Assembly: GCF_004145845.1 (NCBI RefSeq)
Contig: NZ_SELP01000003.1
Span: 434,001-498,000, forward strand
Length of the DNA: 64,000 nucleotides
Reading direction: 5' to 3'
Source of the DNA: Loktanella sp. IMCC34160
GTDB lineage: Bacteria; Pseudomonadota; Alphaproteobacteria; Rhodobacterales; Rhodobacteraceae
The number at the start of each line of letters is the position of its first letter. Position 1 is the stretch's first letter. Below the pieces are notes generated by a model. That model worked only from the letters and a program-made list of their open reading frames with translations, searched no databases and was not told the origin of the DNA. Positions 46,174 to 55,355 of this stretch are shown here, piece by piece. The position numbers were made by a program, and so were the translations under genes.

Positions 46174-47262
46174 CTAAAGCAGGTGGCCGGACTTTTTGGC
46201 CTTAGTGGCAAGATAGTGGTGGTTGAACCGGTTTTCGCCGACCTTCAGCGGCACCCGTTCGGTCACGGTGATTCCGCTTTCTTCCATCCGGGCGACCTTG
46301 CGGGGGTTGTTGGTGAGCAGGCGAACCGCCCCAAACCCCATTCGGCGCAGGATTTCGGCCCCGATCCGGAAATCGCGTTCGTCATCCTCGAACCCCAATC
46401 GGTGGTTGGCCTCGACCGTGTCGAACCCCTGATCCTGAAGCGAATAGGCCCGCATCTTGTTGGCCAGCCCGATTCCCCGCCCCTCCTGATTGAGGTAAAG
46501 AAGAACACCCGCGCCTTCTGCCCCCATCTGCGCCAGCGCGCCGCGCAGTTGCGGGCCGCAATCGCATTTCAGGCTGCCCAGCACATCGCCGGTGAAACAA
46601 GCCGAATGAAGCCGGGCGAGAACCGGCTTTGACCGGTCCGGCTGGCCGATTTCTATCGCGTAGTGCTCTTCGGCCCCGTCCTGCGGGCGGAAGATGTGCA
46701 GGCGGCCGGCCTCGGCCGCTTCCATCGGCAGGCGGGCTGCGATGATGGGGTCATGGGCGGCAAGGCCGGGGTTCAGGGCGGATTTGGCGGGGACGCGCGT
46801 CAGGTCATGTTCAAGGGCGAAGGCCACCGGATTAGGCAGGTCAAGCACCAGCGCGGCCGGAAGAAGGCGCGCCGCCTTGCACAGGGCGATCGCGGCGCGG
46901 TGCATGTCGGCATCGCCATCACGCTGGGTTTGCAGCGGGCCCTTCATCGGCGCGCGCAAATCATCCGCCGGATCGGCAATGGCCCGGACCCATGACAGGG
47001 TCGCGTCGCGCGGAACGGTCAGCCGGGCAATATCTCCGTCATAGGCCCGCGCCTTGAGGGTTTCGGCGCGCCAGTTGGTGATGGCAAGGGTCGCCGTTCC
47101 CGACAGGGCGCGCAGGTCCGCAAGGCGGGCCGCGTCGACGGTTTCGGCAGACAGAACCAGCGCCCCCGCCGCCCCATCGGCATCCAGCACAACAGGCACC
47201 CCCATCCGCAGGTCGGATCGGGCGCGCGCCAGCCGTTCGGTGATATCCGGGGTAAATCCCAT
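46174..47262 (-). CDS. ribA: GTP cyclohydrolase II
   Basis: A 362-residue enzyme that opens GTP for riboflavin synthesis. The C-terminal domain has the zinc site [22 protein letters not shown], the catalytic [31 protein letters not shown] and [11 protein letters not shown]. Residues 1 to about 150 are an extra N-terminal domain often found in alphaproteobacteria, resembling a degenerate DHBP-synthase half. No FMN riboswitch is evident upstream. The start is ATG 47262. Confidence 0.93.
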   Translation of the reverse strand: MGFTPDITERLARARSDLRMGVPVVLDADGAAGALVLSAETVDAARLADLRALSGTATLAITNWRAETLKARAYDGDIARLTVPRDATLSWVRAIADPADDLRAPMKGPLQTQRDGDADMHRAAIALCKAARLLPAALVLDLPNPVAFALEHDLTRVPAKSALNPGLAAHDPIIAARLPMEAAEAGRLHIFRPQDGAEEHYAIEIGQPDRSKPVLARLHSACFTGDVLGSLKCDCGPQLRGALAQMGAEGAGVLLYLNQEGRGIGLANKMRAYSLQDQGFDTVEANHRLGFEDDERDFRIGAEILRRMGFGAVRLLTNNPRKVARMEESGITVTERVPLKVGENRFNHHYLATKAKKSGHLL

Positions 47263-47425
47263 CGTCCGGGCCCTTGTCGTTTCCCGTTCCAGATAGCGGT
47301 TTCGGTTTCGGATTGAAACATTTCCCGGCAAATCCGACACGAGCGCGTGAATGAGGTGTCATAATCCTTGCCGGGTTGGCAGGGCTGCCACAAATCCGTG
47401 AGGACAGACGTGAACGGAGGCCAAC

Positions 47426-48112
47426 ATGGCACAGTTGAAAAAGATCCTTCTTGTCGACGACGACGAAGACCTGCGCGAGGCGCTGGGCGAACAGCTGATC
47501 ATGACCGAGGATTTCGACGTGTTCGAGGCCGGGTCAGGGTCCGAGGCCATGAAAAAGGCCAAGGAAGCGCTTTATGATCTTGTGATCCTTGATGTCGGCC
47601 TGCCGGATACCGATGGCAGGGAGCTGTGCAAGCTGATGCGCAAGCAGGGGGTCAAATGTCCGATCCTCATGCTGACCGGCCACGACACGGATAGCGACAC
47701 GATCCTTGGTCTTGATGCCGGCGCGAATGACTACATCACCAAGCCGTTCAAGTTCCCGGTGCTTCTGGCCCGGATTCGGGCGCAGTTGCGGACCCATGAA
47801 CAGTCCGAGGATGCGGTGTTCCAGCTTGGGCCCTACACGTTCAAGCCCGCCCAGAAGATGCTGGTGACGGAAGACGACAAGAAGGTGCGTTTGACCGAGA
47901 AGGAAACCAACATCCTCAAGTTCCTTTACCGCGCGTCCGATGGCGTGGTTGCCCGTGACGTGCTGCTGCACGAGGTCTGGGGGTATAACGCGGGGGTCAC
48001 CACCCATACGCTTGAAACGCATATCTACCGGCTGCGGCAGAAAATCGAACCCGATCCCTCCAACGCGCGCCTGCTGGTCACCGAAAGTGGTGGCTATCGG
48101 CTGGTCGCTTGA
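47426..48112 (+). CDS. OmpR-family response regulator
   Basis: A 228-residue two-domain regulator. The receiver has the acid pocket LVDDDEDL and the phospho-acceptor Asp in LVILDVGLPDTDG, then Thr in ILMLTGHD and Lys in DYITKPFKF. The winged-helix DNA-binding domain ends RLRQKIEPDPSNARLLVTESGGYRLVA. No histidine kinase gene is adjacent, so it is an orphan in this window. It could be a PetR/ChvI-type regulator, but the name is not secure. Confidence 0.9.
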   Translation: MAQLKKILLVDDDEDLREALGEQLIMTEDFDVFEAGSGSEAMKKAKEALYDLVILDVGLPDTDGRELCKLMRKQGVKCPILMLTGHDTDSDTILGLDAGANDYITKPFKFPVLLARIRAQLRTHEQSEDAVFQLGPYTFKPAQKMLVTEDDKKVRLTEKETNILKFLYRASDGVVARDVLLHEVWGYNAGVTTHTLETHIYRLRQKIEPDPSNARLLVTESGGYRLVA

Positions 48113-48202
48113 TCTGGGTCAAATACAGGACACAGCGCCGGGGGTAATACCATGCAGTCCCCCGGTGGTGGGTCCGCTCATCACCTCCCTGTTGGACTTA
48201 TT

Positions 48203-48230
48203 GCCCCGGCTTTCCCGCCGGGGCTTTTTT
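48203..48230 (+). terminator. Intrinsic terminator of the response regulator
   Basis: GCCCCGGC (48203-48210), a six-base loop, GCCGGGGC (48217-48224) and six T. A perfect 8-bp GC stem, 90 bases after the stop. Confidence 0.9.
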
Positions 48231-48341
48231 CTTGGGGGCCGGGGGCTTCTTTTCCGCAAGATGCCCTATTAGACTTTCTGACATTCAGGGTGCTGCTCCG
48301 TGCTGGAATAAAGGCCCGACCTTGAAAAGCAGGAGAGCAGG

Positions 48342-49457
48342 ATGCGGATCGAACCCTTCGGCGTCGAACAGTGGATGAACAAGTGGGAGACGCGGTGCGA
48401 GATCAACCTCGCGGAAACCTGTGTCGCCTCCTTGACCCTTGCAGAGCTGATGCAAATGTCCGGTCGGACGCAGGTGATGCCCTCCGAATTGTCGGCTTTG
48501 AAAATGACTTATGGCGACATTACCGGGTCTCCCCGGCTGCGGGCGGCCGTTGCCAGCCTTTACGCGCGGCAAACGCCCGACACTGTGATGATCACCCATG
48601 GGACAATCGGGGCGAACCATCTGATCTACCAAACCCTTGTCAGTGCGGGGGATGTGGTGGTGTCGATCACACCGACCTATCAGCAACACACGGCGATTCC
48701 CGAAAGCATCGGGGCAGAGGTGCGCTGCCTGCCCCTGCGGGCCGAGGATGGATATCTTCCTGATCTGGACCGGTTGGCGGAGCTGGCGCAGGGCGCGACG
48801 TTGATTTCCCTGACAAACCCAAACAACCCCACCGGTGCGGTGATCGGGCTAGAGGGGCTGACCCAGATTGCCGAGATCGCCCGCGCCAATGGGGCCTGGG
48901 TGCTTTGCGACGAGGTCTATCGCGGAACGGAACAGGACAGCGACGCCGCCGGACCCTCCATCGCGGACCTTTACGAAAAAGGGATCAGCACCGGGTCCAC
49001 GTCCAAGGCGTTTTCGCTGGCAGGGTTGCGGCTGGGCTGGATCGTGGGGCCGCGCGATCTGATGCAGGCGGTGGAAATACATCGCGACTACACGACGATC
49101 AGCGTCGGCGTGATCGACGACTATTTCGCCACGATGGCGCTGGAACACGCGGAGATAATTCTCGATCGTAGCCGCGCGATTACCCGGACCAACCTGACGA
49201 TCCTTTCTGATTGGGTGGCGACCACGCCGGGGGTCGATTTCGTGCGACCGGCCGGCGGAACGACAACCCTTCTGTCCTTCGATCTGGACATGCCGTCCTA
49301 TGACCTGTGCGAGGCGTTGATCCGCGACACCGGGGTCATGTTCACGCCCGGCTCTGTCATGGGGATGGAAGGCACGGTTCGGATCGGGTTTGGCAATGCG
49401 ACAGAAAACCTGACTTCGGGTCTGCCGCGGGTGGCGGACTGGCTGGCATCCCGCTAG
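48342..49457 (+). CDS. Class I/II aminotransferase
   Basis: A 371-residue fold-type I PLP enzyme. The PLP-binding Lys is in STGSTSKAFSLAGLRLGWIVGP. Other sites are ITHGTIGANHL, LTNPNNPTGAV and WVLCDEVYRG (Asp for the pyridine nitrogen). The compact N-terminus and the LKMTYGDITGSPRLRAA segment resemble the capreomycidine-synthase/VioD-like subgroup. No biosynthetic partner genes are near, so the substrate is unknown. Confidence 0.85.
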   Translation: MRIEPFGVEQWMNKWETRCEINLAETCVASLTLAELMQMSGRTQVMPSELSALKMTYGDITGSPRLRAAVASLYARQTPDTVMITHGTIGANHLIYQTLVSAGDVVVSITPTYQQHTAIPESIGAEVRCLPLRAEDGYLPDLDRLAELAQGATLISLTNPNNPTGAVIGLEGLTQIAEIARANGAWVLCDEVYRGTEQDSDAAGPSIADLYEKGISTGSTSKAFSLAGLRLGWIVGPRDLMQAVEIHRDYTTISVGVIDDYFATMALEHAEIILDRSRAITRTNLTILSDWVATTPGVDFVRPAGGTTTLLSFDLDMPSYDLCEALIRDTGVMFTPGSVMGMEGTVRIGFGNATENLTSGLPRVADWLASR

Positions 49458-49487
49458 TCTGCGCCGGATCACGAACAGGAGTCCCCG

Positions 49488-50276
49488 ATGCCCTTCACCC
49501 TTGCCACCTGGAACATCAATTCGGTTCGCCTGCGCGAAAGGCTGGTTGCCAAGCTGATGGCGGAAGAGGGGCCGGATGTTCTTTGTCTGCAAGAATGCAA
49601 AAGCCCGGTCGAGAAGATCCCGCTCGACCAGTTTCAGGCGCTGGGCTACCACCACATGGTTGCGCGCGGGCAGAAGGGCTATAACGGTGTCGCGATCCTG
49701 TCGAAGATCCCGATGGTCGAGGCGGGGGGCGAGGATTTCGCCGCACTTGGTCACGCCCGCCATATCGCCGGACAGTTGGAAAACGGGGTGACCGTCCATA
49801 ATTTCTATGTGCCTGCCGGTGGCGATGTGCCCGACCGCGAGATGAACGAGAAATTCGGCCAAAAGCTCGACTACCTGACCGAGATGCGGGACCATTTTCA
49901 CGCCAATCGCCCAGAAAAGGCGATTCTGGTCGGCGATCTGAACATCGCCCCGCGCGAAGATGATGTTTGGGACCACAAGAAACTTCTGAAGATCGTCAGC
50001 CATACCCCGATCGAGGTTGATCACCTTGCCGCCGCGCAGGATGCGGGCGGCTGGGTCGATGTGACCCGCAAGGATATCCCCGAGGGCCTGCTGTATAGCT
50101 GGTGGTCCTACCGGGCCAAGGATTGGGATGCCGCCGACAAGGGCCGCCGGCTGGATCATGTCTGGGCCACGCCTGATATCGTGAATGCGGCCCATTCCAG
50201 CCGCGTCCTGCGCGATGCCCGGGGGTGGGAGCAACCCAGCGACCACGCCCCGGTTTTCGCGACCTTCGACCTTTAG
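49488..50276 (+). CDS. xth: Exodeoxyribonuclease III
   Basis: A 262-residue AP endonuclease. Active-site motifs: ATWNINSVRLRE, CLQECKSPVEKIP (Glu metal ligand), HNFYVPAGGDVPD, ILVGDLNIAPREDDVW, RLDHVWATPDI and the terminal PSDHAPVFATFDL. The stop shares TTAG (50273-50276) with convergent ABC-F. Confidence 0.94.
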   Translation: MPFTLATWNINSVRLRERLVAKLMAEEGPDVLCLQECKSPVEKIPLDQFQALGYHHMVARGQKGYNGVAILSKIPMVEAGGEDFAALGHARHIAGQLENGVTVHNFYVPAGGDVPDREMNEKFGQKLDYLTEMRDHFHANRPEKAILVGDLNIAPREDDVWDHKKLLKIVSHTPIEVDHLAAAQDAGGWVDVTRKDIPEGLLYSWWSYRAKDWDAADKGRRLDHVWATPDIVNAAHSSRVLRDARGWEQPSDHAPVFATFDL

Positions 50277-51793
50277 GCGCTATCGGCCAGTTGTTCGGCG
50301 AAAAAGGCTTCGGGGCTGTCCACCTCGACCAGCCGCTTGCGCTGAATTTCCCAGAACCGCGTCCCGACATTGCGCACGAAGGTTCGGTCGTGGCTGACCA
50401 GAAGGCAGCTTGCCTCATGGGCCTGCAACTCGGCCTCCAGCGCCTCTTGCCCTTCGATATCAAGGTGGTTGGTCGGTTCGTCCAACAGGTAGAAGTTCGG
50501 GTTCGTCAGGCGCAGGATCAGCATGGCCAGCCGGGATTTCTGTCCGCCTGACAAGGCCGACAGTTTCGCGTTCTGCAAATCCACATTCATCCCGGCCCCG
50601 GCCAGAAGGGCCCGCGCCCGCTGGTCGCCCACGTCGAAGGCATGGGTCACGGCCTCCATCGGCGAGGCATAGCTGTCCAGCTGGCTGACGGACTGGTCCG
50701 AATAGCCAAGGATCGCGGTTGCGGCGGCCCGGATGTCCGGGTCCTCTGACCCAAATGCAGCATGGACCCGGCGCACCAGCTGGGTCTTACCGGCCCCGTT
50801 CCGGCCCAGAAGAACCACGCGGTCCCCCTTGTTGATCCAGATTTTCGGCGTCTGGAACAGGACGGTCCCATCGGGTGCCGTGATCACCGTTTCCTCGAAC
50901 GCCAGCAGGGCCTTGGCGTGCGTGTCGGAGTTCGTCAGGCGGATCGCCCCGGCGGATCGGTCCTGATGCGCGGGGCGGGCGGCAGCCTCGATCTTTTCGG
51001 CGCGGTCTTTCAACTGCTTGGTCTTGGTGACCAAAAGGTCCGAGCCGGAGTTGATCCCGATGTTCTTCAGCTTGGCAGCCTGCCGTCGCAACTGGTCCGC
51101 CTTCTTCATCTCGTTTTCGAACCGGCGGTCGTCGGCCGCGTCCGCCTCGTCCAAGGCCGCACGGGCCGGGGTGAAGGACAGGGCGAACTGGCGCGACCCT
51201 TCGGCGCGCAAAAACAGGGTGCGGTTTGTCACCTCGTCCAGAAAGGCGCGGTCGTGGCTGGCGATCAGGCAAGGCGTGTCGCGGGCAACGGTTGTCAGCC
51301 AGCGTTGCAGGAACCCGACCCGGCCAAGGTCCAGGTGGTTGGTCGGTTCGTCCATTAACAGAAGGTCGGGTTCCGTCACCCAGACCCGCGCCAGAAGGGC
51401 GACGCGCTGCCAACCGCCCGAAAGCCCCGATAGTGGGCGGTCACGCAGGTCGGCGGGAACGGCAAGGTCATCAAGGACGATATCGACCCGCCAGCTTTCA
51501 TAGTCGGCCTGATCCTCGGGCAGCGCGTTCAGCACCGCATCGTAGAAACTGCGTGACAGCAGGTCTGCCGGCGGATTCTGTTCCACCAATCCGACCCGCA
51601 GGCCGCGAGCGCGGGTGATTTCGCCTTCGGTCGGGTCGACCGACCCGGCAAGACAGCGCAGAAGCGTGGTCTTGCCTCGGCCGTTTGCAGCAACCAGCCC
51701 GACCCGGTCGCCCTTGGCGATGGTCAGGTCCAGTCCGGTGAATAGGGATTGCCCAAGGGTCAGCGAAAGGGCGCGGGTGTTCAGCAAAGTCAT
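50273..51793 (-). CDS. ABC-F family ATPase
   Basis: A 506-residue soluble protein with two ATPase domains and no membrane domain. Domain 1: Walker A GLVAANGRGKTTLL, signature LSGGWQRVAL, Walker B LLLMDEPTNHLDL. Domain 2: Walker A LLGRNGAGKTQLV, signature LSGGQKSRLAM, Walker B YLLDEPTNHLDIEG. The linker (about 240-300) is the P-site tRNA-interaction region. The ABC-F subgroup (Uup, EttA or other) is not certain. The start is ATG 51793. Confidence 0.92.
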   Translation of the reverse strand: MTLLNTRALSLTLGQSLFTGLDLTIAKGDRVGLVAANGRGKTTLLRCLAGSVDPTEGEITRARGLRVGLVEQNPPADLLSRSFYDAVLNALPEDQADYESWRVDIVLDDLAVPADLRDRPLSGLSGGWQRVALLARVWVTEPDLLLMDEPTNHLDLGRVGFLQRWLTTVARDTPCLIASHDRAFLDEVTNRTLFLRAEGSRQFALSFTPARAALDEADAADDRRFENEMKKADQLRRQAAKLKNIGINSGSDLLVTKTKQLKDRAEKIEAAARPAHQDRSAGAIRLTNSDTHAKALLAFEETVITAPDGTVLFQTPKIWINKGDRVVLLGRNGAGKTQLVRRVHAAFGSEDPDIRAAATAILGYSDQSVSQLDSYASPMEAVTHAFDVGDQRARALLAGAGMNVDLQNAKLSALSGGQKSRLAMLILRLTNPNFYLLDEPTNHLDIEGQEALEAELQAHEASCLLVSHDRTFVRNVGTRFWEIQRKRLVEVDSPEAFFAEQLADSA

Positions 51794-52223
51794 ATCGGTC
51801 CTGTCATAACATGGGGATGGGCGCGGAGTCGCACCGGGCCCGAAAGGCCGACCAGAGGGGGAAGGATGTGTCCCGAAGGTCAGCCCTGCAAACGGATTTG
51901 CAGGGCAGCGACAGGACCGCGGGTCCGATCGTGAAAACGCTTTGCCATGGCCACGACCCTCCTGCGGTTGATGTGACAGATGCCGAAACGCTACTTCCAC
52001 AGGCCGGGCCTGACAATCCCCCCTTGCAATTGTGTGCTTGCAGCCACGCGCGTTTTGCGCGAAATGGCCTGTCTTCGGGCTGTTCATTGATTTGATACCT
52101 GTCCGTTGCTACCTTTTTGACAGGCCCAGCGCCGGGGCCCGCTGACGGCGCGCCACGCAGGAGGACAATGTTCTGTCTCTTGAACCATTGGCGGCGAATG
52201 CCGTCCAGCCGGGCGGGGTCGAT
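51794..52223. other. 430-base ABC-F/rsfS divergent gap with hairpins
   Basis: The gap contains a 10-bp hairpin at 51883-51906, a 5-bp hairpin directly after it at 51914-51926, a 5-bp CGCGC/GCGCG hairpin near 52050, and a small ORF next to rsfS. Open frames of 60-95 codons here are low-complexity and are rejected as proteins. No known RNA family was recognised. Confidence 0.4.
51883..51906. repeat. 10-bp perfect hairpin in the ABC-F/rsfS gap
   Basis: GCCCTGCAAA (51883-51892), loop CGGA and TTTGCAGGGC (51897-51906) form a perfect 10-bp stem with a tetraloop. GGACC-GCG-GGTCC follows at 51914-51926. Neither is followed by a T run on either strand. It lies about 90 bases upstream of the ABC-F start. 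Confidence 0.6.
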
Positions 52224-52227
52224 ATGA
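52168..52227 (+). CDS. Possible 19-codon leader ORF overlapping rsfS
   Basis: ATG at 52168 with AGGAGG 3 bases upstream begins MFCLLNHWRRMPSSRAGSI and ends at TGA 52225-52227, which overlaps the rsfS ATG at 52224 in an ATGA. A strong ribosome site for this ORF and only a weak one for rsfS suggest coupling. The peptide may not be a real product; it could be a chance ORF. Confidence 0.3.
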   Translation: MFCLLNHWRRMPSSRAGSI

Positions 52228-52586
52228 CCGCCACACCTCAGGCCACCAGCGAAGCGACTCTCGCTGCCGTGCTTGCCTCTCTTGACGACGACAAGGCCGA
52301 AGACATCGTGGAAATCCCGCTGCGCGGGAAATCGACGATCGCGGACTACATGGTCATCGCATCCGGGCGGTCCAGCCGTCAGGTGTCGTCCATCGCTGAC
52401 AAGCTGGCCGAGCGTCTGAAATCCAGCCTTGGCATTCTGTGCAAGACCGAAGGCGGCGACGTCGGCGATTGGGTGCTGATCGACGCGGGCGATGTGATCG
52501 TCCATGTCTTCCGCCCCGAAGTGCGCGAATTCTATCAGCTGGAGAAGATGTGGCTTCCGTCAACGGACGCCACCAAGGCCCGCTAG
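52224..52586 (+). CDS. rsfS: Ribosomal silencing factor RsfS
   Basis: A 120-residue factor that binds L14 and blocks subunit joining. Family motifs: LASLDDDKAEDIVEIPLRGKSTIADYMVIASGRSSRQVSSIADKL, then GDWVLIDAGDVIVHVFRPEVREFYQLEKMW. The start is ATG 52224. The frame is open upstream to a TTG at 52188, with only a weak ribosome site, so the start could be elsewhere. It is followed 3 bases later by rlmH. Confidence 0.92.
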   Translation: MTATPQATSEATLAAVLASLDDDKAEDIVEIPLRGKSTIADYMVIASGRSSRQVSSIADKLAERLKSSLGILCKTEGGDVGDWVLIDAGDVIVHVFRPEVREFYQLEKMWLPSTDATKAR

Positions 52587-52589
52587 GCC

Positions 52590-53060
52590 ATGCGGGTCCA
52601 TCTTGTCGTTGTGGGCCGCCTTCGGGCGGGTCCGGAACGCGACCTTGTCGATGATTACCTGACACGATTTGACCGGACCGGCCGGGCGCTTGGGCTTGGC
52701 CCGGCGCAGGTGATCGAGGTCGAGGACAAGAAGGGCGGCGGAATGCCGGCCGAAGCGGCGCTTCTGGAAAAGGCGGTCCCGAACGGCGCGTTGATCTGCA
52801 TTCTGGACGAGCGCGGCAAGGTGCAAAGCTCTCCCCAATTCGCCGACATGCTCGCAGGCTGGCGGGACACCGGGCGGCAGGACGTGGCCTTTGTCATCGG
52901 CGGCGCCGACGGGATCGACCCGGCCTTTCGCGCCAAGGCGGATGCGGCATTGTCCTTTGGCAAGATGGTCTGGCCGCACATGCTGGTTCGGGTGATGTTG
53001 ACCGAACAGCTGTATCGCGCGGCCTCTATCCTTTCCGGGGCCCCCTACCACCGCGTCTAG
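52590..53060 (+). CDS. rlmH: 23S rRNA pseudouridine1915 methyltransferase RlmH
   Basis: A 156-residue SPOUT methyltransferase that methylates Psi1915 of 23S rRNA. It begins MRVHLVVVGRLRAGPERDLVDDYLTRF. It carries the SAM knot segments LICILDERGK, FVIGGADGID, LSFGKMVWPHMLVRVMLTEQLYRA and the terminal SGAPYHRV, all characteristic. The rsfS-rlmH pairing is conserved. Confidence 0.97.
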   Translation: MRVHLVVVGRLRAGPERDLVDDYLTRFDRTGRALGLGPAQVIEVEDKKGGGMPAEAALLEKAVPNGALICILDERGKVQSSPQFADMLAGWRDTGRQDVAFVIGGADGIDPAFRAKADAALSFGKMVWPHMLVRVMLTEQLYRAASILSGAPYHRV

Positions 53061-53118
53061 GGCTGGAACCTGTGTCTGGTTTCGGCAAGAGTGGCCGGGC
53101 AATCAGAAAGGTCCGACC

Positions 53119-53928
53119 ATGGCGCACCCCCTTTTGTCCCTCTCAGACATCGAAACCTATCAGCGCGACGGCGTGGTCCTGATCCGCGGCCTTTGGAAGG
53201 ATCATGTAGAGACCCTTCGGGCCGGGATTGACCGGAATATGGCGGACCCTGGCCCCTATGCCGCCGAGAACCTGAAGCCGGGCGAGCCGGGCCGGTTCTT
53301 TGACGACTATTGTAACTGGACCCGCATCCCCGAGTTTGAACAGGTGATCCGGACCTCGCCCGTGGCCGAGGTCGCGGCGGATCTGATGCAGTCGGACAGC
53401 GTCCAGATGTTCCATGACCATGTGCTGGTGAAGGAGCCGGGCACCTCAAAGCCGACCCCCTGGCATCAGGACGGCCCCTATTACTTCGTCGATGGGGAAC
53501 AGACCGTCAGTTTCTGGTCACCGCTTGATCCGGTGAAAGAGGCATCGCTGCGCTGCGTGGCCGGGTCGCATCTGTGGGAGAAGCCGGTGCTGCCCAAACG
53601 CTGGCTGGCCGATACGGATTTCTACCCCGATCCCGAGGCCTATATGCCCGTGCCTGACCCGGACGCCGAAGGGATGACCGTGCTGGAATGGGAGATGGAG
53701 CCGGGCGATGCGGTGGCCTTCAACTACAAGATCCTGCATGGCGCGCGCGGCAACGACCGTGCGGACCGGCGCCGTGCGTTTTCGCTGCGGCTGGTCGGGG
53801 ACGATGCCCGCTATGTCGAACGTCCGGGCCGCACGTCGCCGCCGTTCCCGGGCCATGACATGCAGCCCGGCCAACGCTTGCGCGAAGACTGGTTCCCGGT
53901 CCTGCTGAATCGTCGGGCGGGGCTATGA
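53119..53928 (+). CDS. Phytanoyl-CoA dioxygenase (PhyH) family protein
   Basis: A 269-residue Fe(II)/2-oxoglutarate oxygenase. The iron-binding HxD is in PTPWHQDGPYYFVDG, the distal His in KILHGARGND, and the 2-oxoglutarate Arg in ADRRRAFSLRL. It is not EctD, as the ectoine hydroxylase signature is absent. It overlaps a thioesterase gene by 4 bp, so a shared CoA or small-molecule pathway is possible but unproven. Confidence 0.85.
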   Translation: MAHPLLSLSDIETYQRDGVVLIRGLWKDHVETLRAGIDRNMADPGPYAAENLKPGEPGRFFDDYCNWTRIPEFEQVIRTSPVAEVAADLMQSDSVQMFHDHVLVKEPGTSKPTPWHQDGPYYFVDGEQTVSFWSPLDPVKEASLRCVAGSHLWEKPVLPKRWLADTDFYPDPEAYMPVPDPDAEGMTVLEWEMEPGDAVAFNYKILHGARGNDRADRRRAFSLRLVGDDARYVERPGRTSPPFPGHDMQPGQRLREDWFPVLLNRRAGL

Positions 53929-54359
53929 CGGCCCCGCTGGACCCTGTCATCGACGCCAAGGTCCGGGCGAGTTTCGGGGCACAGGCGATGATGACCACCC
54001 TCGGCGCACGGCTGGAGTCCTTGGCGCAGGGCGCTGTGACGATCAGCGCAGAGGTGACTGCTGCGTTGACACAGCAACAGGGCTTTTCACATGCTGGTTT
54101 GATTTTCTCCATCGGAGATAGTGCTGCAGGGTATTCCGCTTTGACTATGATGCCTGAAGAGGCGGAGGTGATGACGGTCGAAATGAAGATCAATCTTCTG
54201 TCGCCGGGCGCGGGCCGCCTGGTCGCCGAGGGGCGGGTGATCCGCCCCGGCAAGCGGCTGGTGGTGGTCGCGGCGGATGTCTGGGCAGACGACCCATCTG
54301 ACAGGCGGCGGCATGTCGCGATGCTTCAGGGCACGATGATTCCGGTGGATCGGGGCTGA
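53925..54359 (+). CDS. PaaI-family hotdog thioesterase
   Basis: A 144-residue hotdog-fold protein. The helix segment QQQGFSHAGLIFSIGDSAAGYSALTMMP carries the conserved H-G and D-x-A pattern of PaaI-type thioesterases, followed by VEMKINLLSPG. It overlaps the PhyH-family gene upstream by 4 bp. The acyl-CoA substrate is unknown. Confidence 0.85.
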   Translation: MTAPLDPVIDAKVRASFGAQAMMTTLGARLESLAQGAVTISAEVTAALTQQQGFSHAGLIFSIGDSAAGYSALTMMPEEAEVMTVEMKINLLSPGAGRLVAEGRVIRPGKRLVVVAADVWADDPSDRRRHVAMLQGTMIPVDRG

Positions 54360-54401
54360 GGTGGGCTGGACGTGGTGGGCCGGTCAGATTACCTAACGCA
54401 C

Positions 54402-55355
54402 ATGACACAGAAACCCGAATTGACCCTTTTCCTTGCCGCCCCGCGCGGGTTTTGCGCGGGTGTGGACCGGGCGATCAAGATCGTCGAAATGGCGCTCCGC
54501 AAGTGGAGCGCGCCGGTCTATGTCCGTCACGAGATTGTCCACAACAAGTTCGTGGTCGACAGTCTGCGGGATCAGGGCGCGGTCTTTGTCGAGGAATTGG
54601 ACGACTGTCCCGACGACCGCCCGGTGATCTTTTCCGCCCACGGCGTGCCCAAGGCGATCCCGGCAGAGGCCGCCCGGCGCGAGATGATCTACGTCGATGC
54701 GACCTGTCCCTTGGTCAGTAAGGTGCATATCGAGGCCGCCCGACATGCGGAAAACGGTCTTCAAATGATCATGATCGGCCACGCCGGCCATCCCGAAACC
54801 ATCGGGACCATGGGGCAACTGCCGGACGGCGAGGTGCTTCTGGTCGAAACGGTCGAGGATGTGGCGCGGGTGCAGGTGCGCGATCCGGCCCAATTGGCCT
54901 ATGTCACCCAGACGACCCTGTCGGTCGATGACACGGCGGATATCGTTGCGGCCCTTCAGGCCCGGTTTCCGGCCATCGTCGGGCCGCATAAGGAAGACAT
55001 CTGCTATGCCACCACCAACCGGCAGGAGGCGGTCAAGGCCATCGCGCCGAAGTGTGACGCGCTTTTGGTCGTTGGTGCGCCGAATTCCTCCAACTCCAAG
55101 CGACTGGTCGAGGTCGCCGCCCGGGCGGGTTGCCAGTACGCGCAACTGGTCATGCGGGCAGACAACATCGACTGGCGCGCGCTGGAGGGTATCAGGTCGG
55201 TTGGCATCACCGCAGGGGCTTCGGCACCCGAGGTGTTGATCAACGAGGTGATCGACGCCTTCCGCGACCGGTTCGACGTGACCGTGGAGATCGTGGAAAC
55301 CGCGAAAGAGAACGTCGAGTTCAAGGTGCCCCGCGTCTTGAGGGAACCGGCATGA
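54402..55355 (+). CDS. ispH: HMB-PP reductase IspH (LytB)
   Basis: A 317-residue 4Fe-4S enzyme, last step of the MEP isoprenoid pathway. The three cluster cysteines are in [26 protein letters not shown] and [11 protein letters not shown]. The conserved His residues are in FSAHGVPK and IGHAGHPET. The start is ATG 54402 ([16 protein letters not shown]); ten upstream codons are discarded. It overlaps the DUF3429 gene by 4 bp. Confidence 0.97.
   Translation: MTQKPELTLFLAAPRGFCAGVDRAIKIVEMALRKWSAPVYVRHEIVHNKFVVDSLRDQGAVFVEELDDCPDDRPVIFSAHGVPKAIPAEAARREMIYVDATCPLVSKVHIEAARHAENGLQMIMIGHAGHPETIGTMGQLPDGEVLLVETVEDVARVQVRDPAQLAYVTQTTLSVDDTADIVAALQARFPAIVGPHKEDICYATTNRQEAVKAIAPKCDALLVVGAPNSSNSKRLVEVAARAGCQYAQLVMRADNIDWRALEGIRSVGITAGASAPEVLINEVIDAFRDRFDVTVEIVETAKENVEFKVPRVLREPA

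Noticed and set aside
47263-47425. FMN riboswitch upstream of ribA
   Set aside because: The 163-base gap is shared with a divergent gene and shows no riboswitch core.
48849-50246. 465-codon open frame antisense to the aminotransferase and xth
   Set aside because: It spans two real genes and has no domain of its own.
51811-52095. 94-codon open frame in the ABC-F/rsfS gap
   Set aside because: Low-complexity sequence with no ribosome site or family features, in a region with hairpins.
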